The notes: generated by a model not told the origin, from the letters alone. Counted from the first letter of the stretch, positions 1 through 6,761 are shown. The stretch is 10,143 bases of DNA from Bryobacterales bacterium (GCA_003142355.1 PLMF01000423.1:8543-18685), one strand, 5' to 3'. Program-made: numbers and translations.

Positions 1-4
1 GAAA

Positions 5-25
5 GCTGACCGCTGATCGCTGACG
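5..25. repeat. Three-copy 7-bp tandem repeat (GCTGAYC-like)
   Basis: Three consecutive heptamers, GCTGACC, GCTGATC and GCTGACG, occupy this stretch just downstream of the esterase stop codon at 32-34. The array probably began left of the window, because only 4 bases precede it. Short heptamer repeats of this kind occur in intergenic regions of several bacterial groups. No function can be read from the sequence. It does not look like a terminator, since there is no stem and no T-run. Confidence 0.5.
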
Positions 26-31
26 GCTTCT

Positions 32-1810
32 TCACGGCAGCTTCAGGAATTCCGCGGGCGGCAGCGCAGCTCGCGTCATGCGCGCCAGGGCGACTGCGCC
101 CTTAAAGTAATCCACCCGGTTGATGCGCACGCCAATCGAAGAATGGCCTGGGCCCTGGGGAATCAAGTGGAGCTCGCCGGCGCCTTCCAACACGCCATCG
201 ACGTAATTGCGAAGCTCGTGGCCGTCGTAGACCATGGCGACGCGATACCAGACGCCCAGCGGATGCAGACGCTGGCGATTGATCAGCGCCCGCGCCTGGC
301 CGCCGGCAAAAGCGAAGCTGTCGAGGCACCAGCGGCCATCGACCACGCGGATCTCCGAGAGGAGCCGGGTTTGCGTGTCCTCTCCCGTCTTGGAATCCTT
401 CTCCGACATATGGAAGAAACGCTGCGCCGGTGCGCCACCCGGATCGGGGCGGAAGACGATCTCCCACGTGAAGGTCTCGGCTCCCGCCAGCGGATGGACG
501 TCCACAAAGAGGGCGTCATCCACACCGTTGAACTCCACCGCCTTGCCCACCGGCGAATCGATGACTCGCGGGTGACCCAATACCGTAGTCTTATGCCCGG
601 CGATCTGGTCGATGCTGTCGAACTTCCAGATCTCCGCGGCCGGCGGCGCGGACCGGAAAAGTCTGGGAGCAAAATCGGCGAGGTCCCGGCGCCACGTCTG
701 GAACTCGTGCGCCGTGCCCTGCGATTCATAGAAAACGTTCTTGATACCGGCCTTGTCGAGCGCCTCATGCATCGCCTTGGCGCCGTCATGCATGGCGGTC
801 TCGGAGGTGCCCGCGCCGATCCAGAACAGGTGCACTTTCTGGTTGAACGCCGCGGAATCGGCGAACACCCCGTTATAGGCGGTCTTGGCGTCGAAGCTGC
901 GCATGGGCGCGCTGAAACAACCGATCCAGGAGAACTTGTCCAGATGCGAGAGCGTAATTTGCAGGGTTTGCGCGCCACCCATCGACAGCCCCGCCATGGC
1001 CCGATGCTCCCGGTCCGCTACCGTGCGGTAGGTGCCGTCGATCATGGGTATCAGGTCGTCGACGACGATCCTCTCGAAGGCGGAAGGGTTGTTGCCGGCA
1101 GCGGCAGGTGCGGGTGCGGGACCAAATGGCGCGGCGGGCTGACTGGCATAGCCGGTCTCCATGACGACGATCATGGCGTTGGCTTTGCCGGCCGCGATCA
1201 GATTGTCCAGGATCAAGCCGGCCCGGCCCTGCCGGCTCCAGCTTGACCCGTTCTCGTTGGCCCCGTGCTGGAGATACAAAACCGGGTAGCGCGCGCTGAT
1301 ATTGCGGTCGTAATCCGGCGGGGTGTACACATACGCGCGCCGCCACGATCCGGTGGTCTTCGAGTGATACCAATGGATGCGGACGTCGCCGTGCGGCACG
1401 TCCTTGACGTCGTAGAAGCCGGTTCCCTTTTCGGGCACTTCCACGCCGCTCAGTTCCTTGTTGTGGCCAAAATACGATTCACTGGATGGATCGCTTACCT
1501 CGATCCCATCCACCACGTACCAATAGTAGTGAAACCCGGGGACCACCGGCCCCACGGTGACACTCCACACGCCGCTCTGGTCGCGGACAAGCTCGACGGG
1601 GCCCTTTCCAATCCCACTATCGGCATTATTGGTGGCCACCAGCACCTTGTGCGCATCGGGAGCTACGATCCGAAACGTGACCCGCAGATCGGAATGAATG
1701 CAGGGGTATAAGGCGCCGCCGGCGTTCGAAGGGGCCGGCTGGCAATCCTGCGCCGGTTGCGCCCAGCAGCAAGCCGATGCCATCGCGGCGAGCATCAAAA
1801 TACGCTTCAT
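32..1810 (-). CDS. Secreted CE1-type (feruloyl/acetyl-xylan) esterase with C-terminal LamG domain
   Basis: A 592-residue exported hydrolase likely to cleave ester-linked side groups from plant polysaccharide. Residues 1-17 are a signal peptide (Lys-Arg, hydrophobic Leu/Ala core, end near CWA-Q). Residues about 38-125 resemble the E-set/CBM48-like immunoglobulin fold placed before many CE1 and Fes-type esterases. Residues about 150-385 form the alpha/beta-hydrolase, with LQHG near 180-183, the nucleophile elbow GLSMGG (Ser276) and the C-terminal HEFQTWRRDL (His368), a CE1 hallmark. The acidic member is probably Glu337 in GTSET, where relatives usually carry Asp. A Pro/Ala-rich loop lies at about 224-240. 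Residues about 394-590 look like a concanavalin-A/LamG domain, probably for glycan binding. The gene starts 25 bases after the upstream hydrolase stops, so the two are likely co-transcribed. No Shine-Dalgarno is visible; TATCAT lies 7 bases before the ATG. The exact substrate is not determined. Confidence 0.85.
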   Translation of the reverse strand: MKRILMLAAMASACCWAQPAQDCQPAPSNAGGALYPCIHSDLRVTFRIVAPDAHKVLVATNNADSGIGKGPVELVRDQSGVWSVTVGPVVPGFHYYWYVVDGIEVSDPSSESYFGHNKELSGVEVPEKGTGFYDVKDVPHGDVRIHWYHSKTTGSWRRAYVYTPPDYDRNISARYPVLYLQHGANENGSSWSRQGRAGLILDNLIAAGKANAMIVVMETGYASQPAAPFGPAPAPAAAGNNPSAFERIVVDDLIPMIDGTYRTVADREHRAMAGLSMGGAQTLQITLSHLDKFSWIGCFSAPMRSFDAKTAYNGVFADSAAFNQKVHLFWIGAGTSETAMHDGAKAMHEALDKAGIKNVFYESQGTAHEFQTWRRDLADFAPRLFRSAPPAAEIWKFDSIDQIAGHKTTVLGHPRVIDSPVGKAVEFNGVDDALFVDVHPLAGAETFTWEIVFRPDPGGAPAQRFFHMSEKDSKTGEDTQTRLLSEIRVVDGRWCLDSFAFAGGQARALINRQRLHPLGVWYRVAMVYDGHELRNYVDGVLEGAGELHLIPQGPGHSSIGVRINRVDYFKGAVALARMTRAALPPAEFLKLP

Positions 1811-1817
1811 GTGATTG

Positions 1818-1823
1818 ATGATA
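1818..1823 (-). promoter_or_regulatory. Possible -10 element (TATCAT) 7 bases before the CE1 esterase start
   Basis: Read on the minus strand, TATCAT (5 of 6 to TATAAT) is followed by 7 bases and then the ATG at 1810. That spacing would put transcription initiation at or next to the start codon. It lies in the 25-base gap after the upstream hydrolase stop codon. It could be an internal operon promoter or a chance match. No -35 was recognised, because the upstream sequence is coding. Confidence 0.3.
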
Positions 1824-1835
1824 ACTTACGCGCAA

Positions 1836-3605
1836 CTACCGGGAACCGGCCAACTGGCGGGCGGCGCGAAGGCCGCCGGCGCGCTGGATGCCGGGGACGA
1901 AGAAGCTGTCGATGTAATCCTGGTCGGCGCCGGTGAAGCCGCCGAGGTCGGCCTGGAGATCGACGGGTTGGCGCGAAACGGCGGCGGCGAAGAGACACCA
2001 GACGGCGGCTTTGCCGAGGCCGATGAGGCGGGGTGGGGCAGACGATCGCTTTTTGTCGTCTGCCAATCTTGTGTTCAACCAGGCCAGGGCGGTGAGGATG
2101 TCCTGCACGCGATTGGCATCGTCGGACTTGTTGAACGTCAGGAAGTTTCTCACGGAACGGTCGCGCGGCGCTACCGCGCCGCCGGTCTGGAAAGCGTCGA
2201 TCGTCAGGACGGAGCGGCCGGATTCGACCAAACGCGTGACTTCGGGCGTCCGGCGCGCGGCCTCGGCGCCATCGGCATCGACCACCAGCACGGGCGGGTT
2301 GGAACCTTTCACCCAGATGCCGGGGATGCGATCGCCCATGCCGGAGCGGCTCAGCAGGATGCGTCCGCCATCCACCTGGCTGAGCACCGCGGACGGCCAG
2401 TCGGCGGCCAGGGCGTAAGCCAGGCGCTCGCGCGGGTTCCCGGTCTGCTCCTTCGCCAGGTGGACCCACTCATCGAAGAGTTGCGGGAAGGAGAGGGCGT
2501 GGGCGGGCAGTGTGCGGTTGTGCAAGGCCAGCATGTCCTGGAGCTTTTCGACGCGGATGGGTTGCTCCTTGAATTTGGCGGGGTCCTTCTCGCCCAGCAC
2601 GTGCTTGCCGAAGAACGCGTACATGGCTTCGCGATTTGCCTGGTTGTAGTTGTGGGGGGCGTCGAGCAGGAGGGCTTCCACGTCGCCGCCTTTGCCGTAG
2701 AGATCGTAGATGGCGCGGACGGCGGGGTACTCCTCTGTGAGCATGTTGCGGGTCCAGTCGCCGGTGGCGGCAGCCATGAACATGGGGCGCGGCGCCATCA
2801 TGGCGGCGAACTCGACGTTGTTGGTATCGAGGCGCAGGTTGGGCGCGTTTTCACACACCCCGCCGCCCTGCATCATGAAAGAGACCATGTTGGCGGGGGC
2901 GGAAAACTGGACGCGGTCGTCGACGGCGGTGAGCGTGTACGTCTGAGTGCCGCCGCCGGAGGCTCCGGTAGCGCCGACCTGGTGGGGATTGACGCCGGGG
3001 AGGGACTGAAGGAAGTCGATGGCGCGGATGGCATTCCACAACTGCAGGCCGAACGAGCCGAAGCCCCAGAGTTGTTCCACGGGTTTCTCGCCGAAATCGT
3101 GCGGCGTCTGGATGCTGTCGTTGTAGCCCACCATGTCCACCGCCAGGACGACGTACCCTTGGCGCGCGAGGCTGATGGCGCGGGCGGGCACCGAAGCGAT
3201 CATGGTGTGCTCGAGGCGGCCGTAGACCCAGTGGCCGTGGGGTGCGAGCACGGCCGGAAAGCCTTCGGGTGGCGCGGCCTTGAGTGGGCGGTAGAGGTTG
3301 CCGCCGAGATAGTAGCCGGGGAGGGTTTCGAGCAGCACTTTCTCGATGGAGTAGTCGCGGTTCTCGATGCGCCCGAAGATCTGCGGGTGGAGGTCGTTTT
3401 TCGGGAACAGGGGCAGCAAGCCGGCGGCGGAGAGAATCTGTTGGCGCAGGAATTCTCTGCGGGCCTGCCACTCGGCGAGTGTTCTGTAAGTCCTGGCGGT
3501 GAAGTGGGTGTCCGTGTTGGGGAGGTTGACGTTGCGCGCATCCTGCGCGGGAATCTGGGCCTGCGCGACGAGGCAGGCGGAGAAAATGGCAAAGAGGAGA
3601 CGCAT
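1836..3605 (-). CDS. Secreted alpha/beta-hydrolase, acetyl-xylan-esterase-like, with degenerate second domain
   Basis: A 589-residue exported hydrolase. Residues 1-16 are a signal peptide (MRLLFAIFSACLVAQA, then Q). The first catalytic domain spans about 85-340. It has APHGHW (121-126) as the likely oxyanion region, DMVGYND (157-163), the nucleophile elbow GASGGG (Ser216), the probable acid Asp283 in TGDW and His318 in APHNYN. The layout matches large secreted acetyl-xylan-esterase-like hydrolases, though the substrate is unproven. Residues about 350-589 look like a second alpha/beta-hydrolase copy: PPVLVVDADG, then SVLTIDAF, then GLGKAAVW where a nucleophile elbow should be. Serine is absent, so this half is probably non-catalytic. 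The ATG at 3605 was chosen because it begins the signal peptide. A longer in-frame start at 3809 would put 68 implausible residues before it and overlap the divergent SDR gene. The CE1 esterase follows 25 bases downstream. Confidence 0.8.
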   Translation of the reverse strand: MRLLFAIFSACLVAQAQIPAQDARNVNLPNTDTHFTARTYRTLAEWQARREFLRQQILSAAGLLPLFPKNDLHPQIFGRIENRDYSIEKVLLETLPGYYLGGNLYRPLKAAPPEGFPAVLAPHGHWVYGRLEHTMIASVPARAISLARQGYVVLAVDMVGYNDSIQTPHDFGEKPVEQLWGFGSFGLQLWNAIRAIDFLQSLPGVNPHQVGATGASGGGTQTYTLTAVDDRVQFSAPANMVSFMMQGGGVCENAPNLRLDTNNVEFAAMMAPRPMFMAAATGDWTRNMLTEEYPAVRAIYDLYGKGGDVEALLLDAPHNYNQANREAMYAFFGKHVLGEKDPAKFKEQPIRVEKLQDMLALHNRTLPAHALSFPQLFDEWVHLAKEQTGNPRERLAYALAADWPSAVLSQVDGGRILLSRSGMGDRIPGIWVKGSNPPVLVVDADGAEAARRTPEVTRLVESGRSVLTIDAFQTGGAVAPRDRSVRNFLTFNKSDDANRVQDILTALAWLNTRLADDKKRSSAPPRLIGLGKAAVWCLFAAAVSRQPVDLQADLGGFTGADQDYIDSFFVPGIQRAGGLRAARQLAGSR

Positions 3606-3707
3606 GGTTATACGGTAGTACAGGTTGGCTGCCGGTTGGCACGCATGTGCGACGCACTTGATGAGAGCCATCCCTTGGAGCGATCCTGTTCTTGGACGGC
3701 TCCGAAT
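3606..3707. promoter_or_regulatory. Divergent intergenic region between esterase pair and SDR gene
   Basis: These 102 bases separate the two divergent genes and must hold both promoters. Next to the hydrolase start, TATAAC on the minus strand sits only one base before the ATG, so it is too close to be a simple -10 for that codon. GGTTGGC occurs twice (3623-3629 and 3634-3640). An imperfect 17-bp dyad at 3644-3660 is listed separately. Neither gene has a convincing Shine-Dalgarno. The arrangement suggests shared regulation of the esterases and the dehydrogenase, but no regulator gene is present in the window. Confidence 0.45.
3644..3660. promoter_or_regulatory. Candidate operator dyad CATGTGCGACGCACTTG
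   Basis: This is an odd-centred inverted repeat. GTGCG and CGCAC pair perfectly around a central A, and the arms extend outward with one mismatch to CA and TG, giving 7 of 8 positions paired per arm. It lies in the divergent region 39-55 bases before the hydrolase start and 48 bases before the SDR start. This is a suitable place for a regulator of both directions. Short GC-rich dyads arise by chance, and no binding family was recognised. Confidence 0.25.
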
Positions 3708-4484
3708 ATGAATGAGACAGATCGCTTTGCGTCGTATCCGAGCCTGCGTGAGCAGGTTGTCCTGGTTACCGGCGGAGGTTCCGGCATCGGCAGTTCCATA
3801 GTGGAGCATTTCGCGCTAGAGGGCGCCAGGGTTGCCTTCCTCGACATCGCCGTTGAGGAATCGGAACGCCTGGTCCGGAGCCTCGCGCCGCGGTGCGCCT
3901 GTGCGCCGACATTCGTTTATTGCGACCTGACGGATATCACCGCTCTGCGGTCGGCGGTCGCGACGGTCGAAACGCGTTTGGGCGCGGTTCGTGTGCTGGT
4001 GAATAATGCCGCCAATGACGACCGTCACCGATATGAGGCTGTCACGCCTGAGTACTGGGATCGATGCATGGCGGTGAATCTCCGGCATCATTTCTTTGCG
4101 ATCCAGGCGGTGGTGCCCCGAATGGCGGAAGCTGGCGGCGGCTCGATCATCAACATGAGTTCGATTGCCTGGATGATCCCTTCCACCGGCCAACCGGGCT
4201 ATGTGACCGCCAAAGCGGCCATCGTCGGGTTGACAAGGACCATGGCGCACGAACTCGCTCCCGTCAATATAAGAGTGAACAGCGTCCTTCCAGGCGCCAT
4301 CGTAACCGAGCGGCAGCAGCGGCTCTGGCTCACCCCGGAATACACGGCGGAGATCCTCGCCCGCCAGGCGTTGAAGCGCAGCCTGGCGCCGGCAGATGTC
4401 GCCCGCCTGGTTCTATTCCTAGCTTCAGTTGACAGCCAGGCTATAACGAACCAGAGCTTTATCGTTGACGGTGGGTGGGTCTGA
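3708..4484 (+). CDS. SDR-family NAD-dependent sugar dehydrogenase, D-xylose 1-dehydrogenase-like
   Basis: A 258-residue classical short-chain dehydrogenase. The cofactor motif TGGGSGIG is at 21-28. Asp46 at the end of beta-2 favours NAD over NADP. NNAAND (99-104) replaces the usual NNAG. The catalytic tetrad is Asn124, Ser152, Tyr165 and Lys169 (YVTAK). The end, VDGGWV, is typical of the family. Several stretches resemble the Caulobacter D-xylose dehydrogenase XylB as I recall it: YPSL near the N-terminus, FLDIA, NDDRH, VNLRH, LVLFLAS and the Gly-Trp end. Oxidation of D-xylose or a similar aldose to its lactone is therefore the best guess. The ATG at 3708 was chosen because it gives an N-terminus of the family's length. 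An in-frame ATG at 3645 would add 21 residues of no recognisable kind. It is divergent from two secreted esterases, which supports a role in hemicellulose sugar use. Exact substrate is inferred. Confidence 0.85.
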   Translation: MNETDRFASYPSLREQVVLVTGGGSGIGSSIVEHFALEGARVAFLDIAVEESERLVRSLAPRCACAPTFVYCDLTDITALRSAVATVETRLGAVRVLVNNAANDDRHRYEAVTPEYWDRCMAVNLRHHFFAIQAVVPRMAEAGGGSIINMSSIAWMIPSTGQPGYVTAKAAIVGLTRTMAHELAPVNIRVNSVLPGAIVTERQQRLWLTPEYTAEILARQALKRSLAPADVARLVLFLASVDSQAITNQSFIVDGGWV

Positions 4485-4496
4485 CGCTTCGGCGCC

Positions 4497-4514
4497 TGGC
4501 GCGGCGGCGCGCCA
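4497..4514. terminator. Possible bidirectional hairpin between convergent SDR and hom genes
   Basis: TGGCGCG (4497-4503) and CGCGCCA (4508-4514) pair perfectly around the loop GCGG, in the 37-base gap between the converging stop codons of the SDR gene and hom. The position suits a terminator serving both strands. However, no T-run follows on either side, so it is not a canonical intrinsic terminator. Confidence 0.35.
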
Positions 4515-4521
4515 CGCCCCG

Positions 4522-5826
4522 CTACAAAGGCGGCTCCATCGGCAACACCAGCGGCGGTTCCAACAGGAAGTCGAGCTGGGACATCTCCGCGGCGGCCTGG
4601 CGCACGGATTCCTCGGTGGTGGGTTCGAGCGTGATCACGAACGGCAGGTCCAGCTTGTTCTCGTGCGGCAGTTGGAGCACGGCCTCGATGCCGATCTGTT
4701 TCGCGGCGAGGATGCCCGACAGTGCCGCGATGATGCCCCGCTGGTCGACCACGCGGAACCGCACGTAGTAGGAGCGGGTCTGGAGCGTCACGGGGACGGG
4801 CTTGTATGCGCCCAGGCGCTGATGCGCGAAGGGCGAGACGCGCGTGGGGCTGCCGGCCAGAATCTCTCGCGCCACCCGCATCAGGTCGCTCACCACGGCC
4901 ACGCCGGTTGGTCTGGGACCGGCGCCGCGGCCGTAGTAGAACGTATCCTCGCCGTAGGTCCCCTGCACCCAGATGGCGTTGTAGGAGCCGCGCACGCTGG
5001 CCAGAATGGCGGTCTGGGGAATCAGGGCCGGACGCACCGATAGGATCAACCCCTCTGGCGTCTGGCGCGCCGCGCACAGCAATCGAATGGTGTGGCCGAG
5101 CCGGTGGGCGTACTGGAAATCCATGGGCGAGAGGCGGCGAATCCCTTCGGTGAAAATGTCCCCCGGCGTGATCTTCTCGCCGAAGGCCAGCGCGGAGAGG
5201 ATGGCCAGCTTCGAGCGCGCGTCGAAGCCATCGATATCGTTGCTGGGATTGGCCTCGGCGTATCCCAGCCGCTGTGCTTCGGCCAGCACCGTTTCGAGCG
5301 GCGAGCCGTGCTGCTCCATCTCCGTGAGAATGTAGTTGCTGGTGCCGTTGAGGATGCCGTAGAGCGCCACCACGCGGTCGCCGGAGATGCCTTCGCGCAG
5401 CACCGTGTGGATGGGAATCCCGCCCGCCACGCTGGCCTCCATGGCCACGTTGGTTCCGGCTTGGATGGCGCGCTCCCAGATTTCAGGGCCGCTCAACGCC
5501 ATCAATTCCTTGTTCGCCGTGACCACCGACTTCTTCGCCGCGATGGCGGCATTGATAATCTCGAGGGCCACGGTTGTGCCGCCGACCAGTTCGACCACGA
5601 TGTCGAGGCCCGGATGCGCGATCAACCGCCGCCAGTCGTTGGTCTTGAAAACCGGCCCCAGCGATTCCGGAATCTGCTTGGAATCGATCAACAGGTCGCA
5701 GACGGCCCCCACCCGCAGGTGAAACCCGAGCTTGAGAGCGATATGATCGGCGTTCTCCGCCAGAATTTTGAGCGTGCCCGAACCGATGTTGCCCAGACCC
5801 ACTATTCCTACGTTCACGTCTCGCAT
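4522..5826 (-). CDS. hom: Homoserine dehydrogenase
   Basis: A 434-residue enzyme, the usual length for monofunctional bacterial homoserine dehydrogenase. It reduces aspartate semialdehyde to homoserine, the branch point to threonine and methionine. The N-terminal Rossmann motif is GLGNIGSGT (10-18). VVTANKELMA (101-110) carries the conserved Lys106. EASVAGGIPI (130-139) and GILNGTSNYILTEM (157-170) are family signatures. NDIDGFDARSK (196-206) holds the catalytic Asp202 and Lys206. Residues about 350-425 are an ACT domain (YYVRFRVVDQRGIIAALSGI), expected to give feedback control, typically by threonine. No partner genes (thrB, thrC, lysC) are in the window. The start at 5826 has no Shine-Dalgarno, but TATGAT lies 8 bases upstream. 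A 55-bp palindrome ends 19 bases before the start, so hom is probably transcribed separately from the cation transporter. Confidence 0.95.
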   Translation of the reverse strand: MRDVNVGIVGLGNIGSGTLKILAENADHIALKLGFHLRVGAVCDLLIDSKQIPESLGPVFKTNDWRRLIAHPGLDIVVELVGGTTVALEIINAAIAAKKSVVTANKELMALSGPEIWERAIQAGTNVAMEASVAGGIPIHTVLREGISGDRVVALYGILNGTSNYILTEMEQHGSPLETVLAEAQRLGYAEANPSNDIDGFDARSKLAILSALAFGEKITPGDIFTEGIRRLSPMDFQYAHRLGHTIRLLCAARQTPEGLILSVRPALIPQTAILASVRGSYNAIWVQGTYGEDTFYYGRGAGPRPTGVAVVSDLMRVAREILAGSPTRVSPFAHQRLGAYKPVPVTLQTRSYYVRFRVVDQRGIIAALSGILAAKQIGIEAVLQLPHENKLDLPFVITLEPTTEESVRQAAAEMSQLDFLLEPPLVLPMEPPL

Positions 5827-5834
5827 AAGCCCGC

Positions 5835-5840
5835 ATCATA
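5835..5840 (-). promoter_or_regulatory. Probable -10 element (TATGAT) 8 bases before hom
   Basis: On the minus strand TATGAT (5 of 6 to TATAAT) is followed by 8 bases (GCGGGCTT) and the hom ATG at 5826. Initiation about 7 bases downstream would give a leaderless or nearly leaderless hom mRNA. The -35 position would fall inside the right half of the adjacent palindrome, where no TTGACA-like hexamer is evident. Confidence 0.45.
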
Positions 5841-5844
5841 ACTC

Positions 5845-5900
5845 AAAAAGGGGTCAGACGCATTTTGCGGGGCGGGTGAAAAATGCGTCTGACCCCTTTT
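5845..5900 (-). terminator. Perfect 21-bp inverted repeat; intrinsic terminator of the CDF gene, possibly a REP/MITE-type element
   Basis: Arms at 5846-5866 and 5880-5900 are exact reverse complements (21 of 21), enclosing a 13-base GC-rich loop (5867-5879). The arm core reads GGGGTCAGACGCATTTT. On the minus strand the palindrome begins immediately after the transporter TAG (5901-5903). The stem ends in CCCC followed by five T residues (5849-5845), which fits an intrinsic terminator. Read on the plus strand it ends in four T residues, so it may work in both directions. The arm length, perfect match and AAAAGGGGTCAGAC core also resemble palindromes dispersed in many genomes and linked to REP-associated Y1 transposases. 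That link is from memory and no transposase lies in the window. Confidence 0.8.
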
Positions 5901-6761
5901 CTACGGCGCCGGCTCCACGTGCACCAGCACGTCGGCCACCCAGTGCAGTTGCTCCCGAACCTGAAACCGCACGTTGTGGGCGATCTCGTGCGATTGCCGC
6001 ACGGTGATTTCGGGGTCCACTTCCAGGTGCAGATCCACGTGATACCGCAGGCCGGTTTTGCGCGCGAAGCATTTCTCGACGCCGCGCACGCCAGGCACCG
6101 TGGACGCCACAGATCGGATCTGGTTCATGAGCCCCTCATCGGGCATGGTGTCCATAAGCTGCAGGGCGGTTTCGCGCGCCACGCGCACGCCCACGGACAC
6201 TACGATCAGGCCTACCACGAAGCCTCCGTAGCGGTCCGCATTGAAAAAGTGCAGCGGATCGGAGAGCGTCAGGCCCACCGCGATCAGCGCCGCCACGGCG
6301 GAAACGGTATCCATGGTGTCGTTCCACGCGTCGGCGGTGAGCGCGGCGCTCCCGAGCTTCCGGCCATAGTGAAACTTGACGGAGGCAAGAGCCACTTTGG
6401 CCAGTAGGGAGGCGACCAGCGGCCACACCACGTAGGCAGCCAGCGTCATGCGCGGCTGGTTCAGCCGGCGCAGCGAGTCATAGGAGATCAGGGTGCCGGC
6501 GGCCGTGAGCGCCAGGCCAATCAACAGGCCCGTGAGGATTTCCGCCCGGCCATGGCCATAGGGGTGGTTCTCGTCGGGGGGCCGGGCGGCGAGCGTCAAG
6601 CCGAGCAGAACAAAGCCGGAAGCAAACACGTCGCCCGCCGATTCCAGCCCATCCGCCACCACGGCGGTGGAATGGCCGGAAATGCCGGCGACGATCTTGA
6701 CGATGGCGAGCGAGCCGCTGACCACCATCCCGGCTATGGCGACACGTTGGCCGATGTGCAT
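5901..6761 (-). CDS. CDF-family cation efflux transporter
   Basis: A 286-residue inner-membrane divalent-cation/proton antiporter of the cation diffusion facilitator family. About six transmembrane segments lie in residues 5-200. They are followed by a cytoplasmic C-terminal domain, about 205-286, of the usual ferredoxin-like type (VRGVEKCFARKTG, YHVDLHLEVDP). The conserved DENHPYGHGRAE is at 63-74, between TM2 and TM3. The metal site is unusual: the TM2 motif is Glu40-x3-Asp44 and the TM5 motif Asn147-x3-Asp151, where zinc or iron members carry His or Asp at the first position. The transported metal therefore cannot be assigned. The ATG at 6761 was chosen. It starts 8 bases after the aceE stop, and the membrane region begins at once. 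An in-frame ATG at 6806 would add 15 polar residues and overlap aceE. It is probably co-transcribed with aceE and terminated by the palindrome right after its stop. Confidence 0.88.
   Translation of the reverse strand: MHIGQRVAIAGMVVSGSLAIVKIVAGISGHSTAVVADGLESAGDVFASGFVLLGLTLAARPPDENHPYGHGRAEILTGLLIGLALTAAGTLISYDSLRRLNQPRMTLAAYVVWPLVASLLAKVALASVKFHYGRKLGSAALTADAWNDTMDTVSAVAALIAVGLTLSDPLHFFNADRYGGFVVGLIVVSVGVRVARETALQLMDTMPDEGLMNQIRSVASTVPGVRGVEKCFARKTGLRYHVDLHLEVDPEITVRQSHEIAHNVRFQVREQLHWVADVLVHVEPAP

Noticed and set aside
143..1246. A 367-codon open frame on the plus strand opposite the CE1 esterase
   Set aside because: A shadow frame: the minus-strand gene has a signal peptide and catalytic motifs, while this translation has none.
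3645..3707. An upstream ATG for the SDR gene at 3645
   Set aside because: It adds 21 residues not expected in this family, and the start at 3708 aligns with the N-terminus of XylB-like proteins. Neither start has a good Shine-Dalgarno, so some doubt remains.
3606..3809. An N-terminal extension of the secreted hydrolase starting at 3809
   Set aside because: It would place 68 residues before a clear signal peptide and overlap the SDR gene, including its cofactor motif.
1815..4484. An 889-codon open frame on the plus strand running antisense to the secreted hydrolase and into the SDR gene
   Set aside because: Only its last 259 codons (from 3708) encode a recognisable protein. The rest is the mirror of a well-supported minus-strand gene, and long antisense frames are common in GC-rich coding DNA.
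5092..5841. A 249-codon plus-strand frame opposite hom
   Set aside because: Antisense to an unmistakable homoserine dehydrogenase, with no recognisable motif.
5845..5900. The inverted repeat as a CRISPR repeat or attachment site
   Set aside because: There is only one copy in the window, with no spacers, cas genes or integrase. A terminator or REP-like palindrome explains it better.
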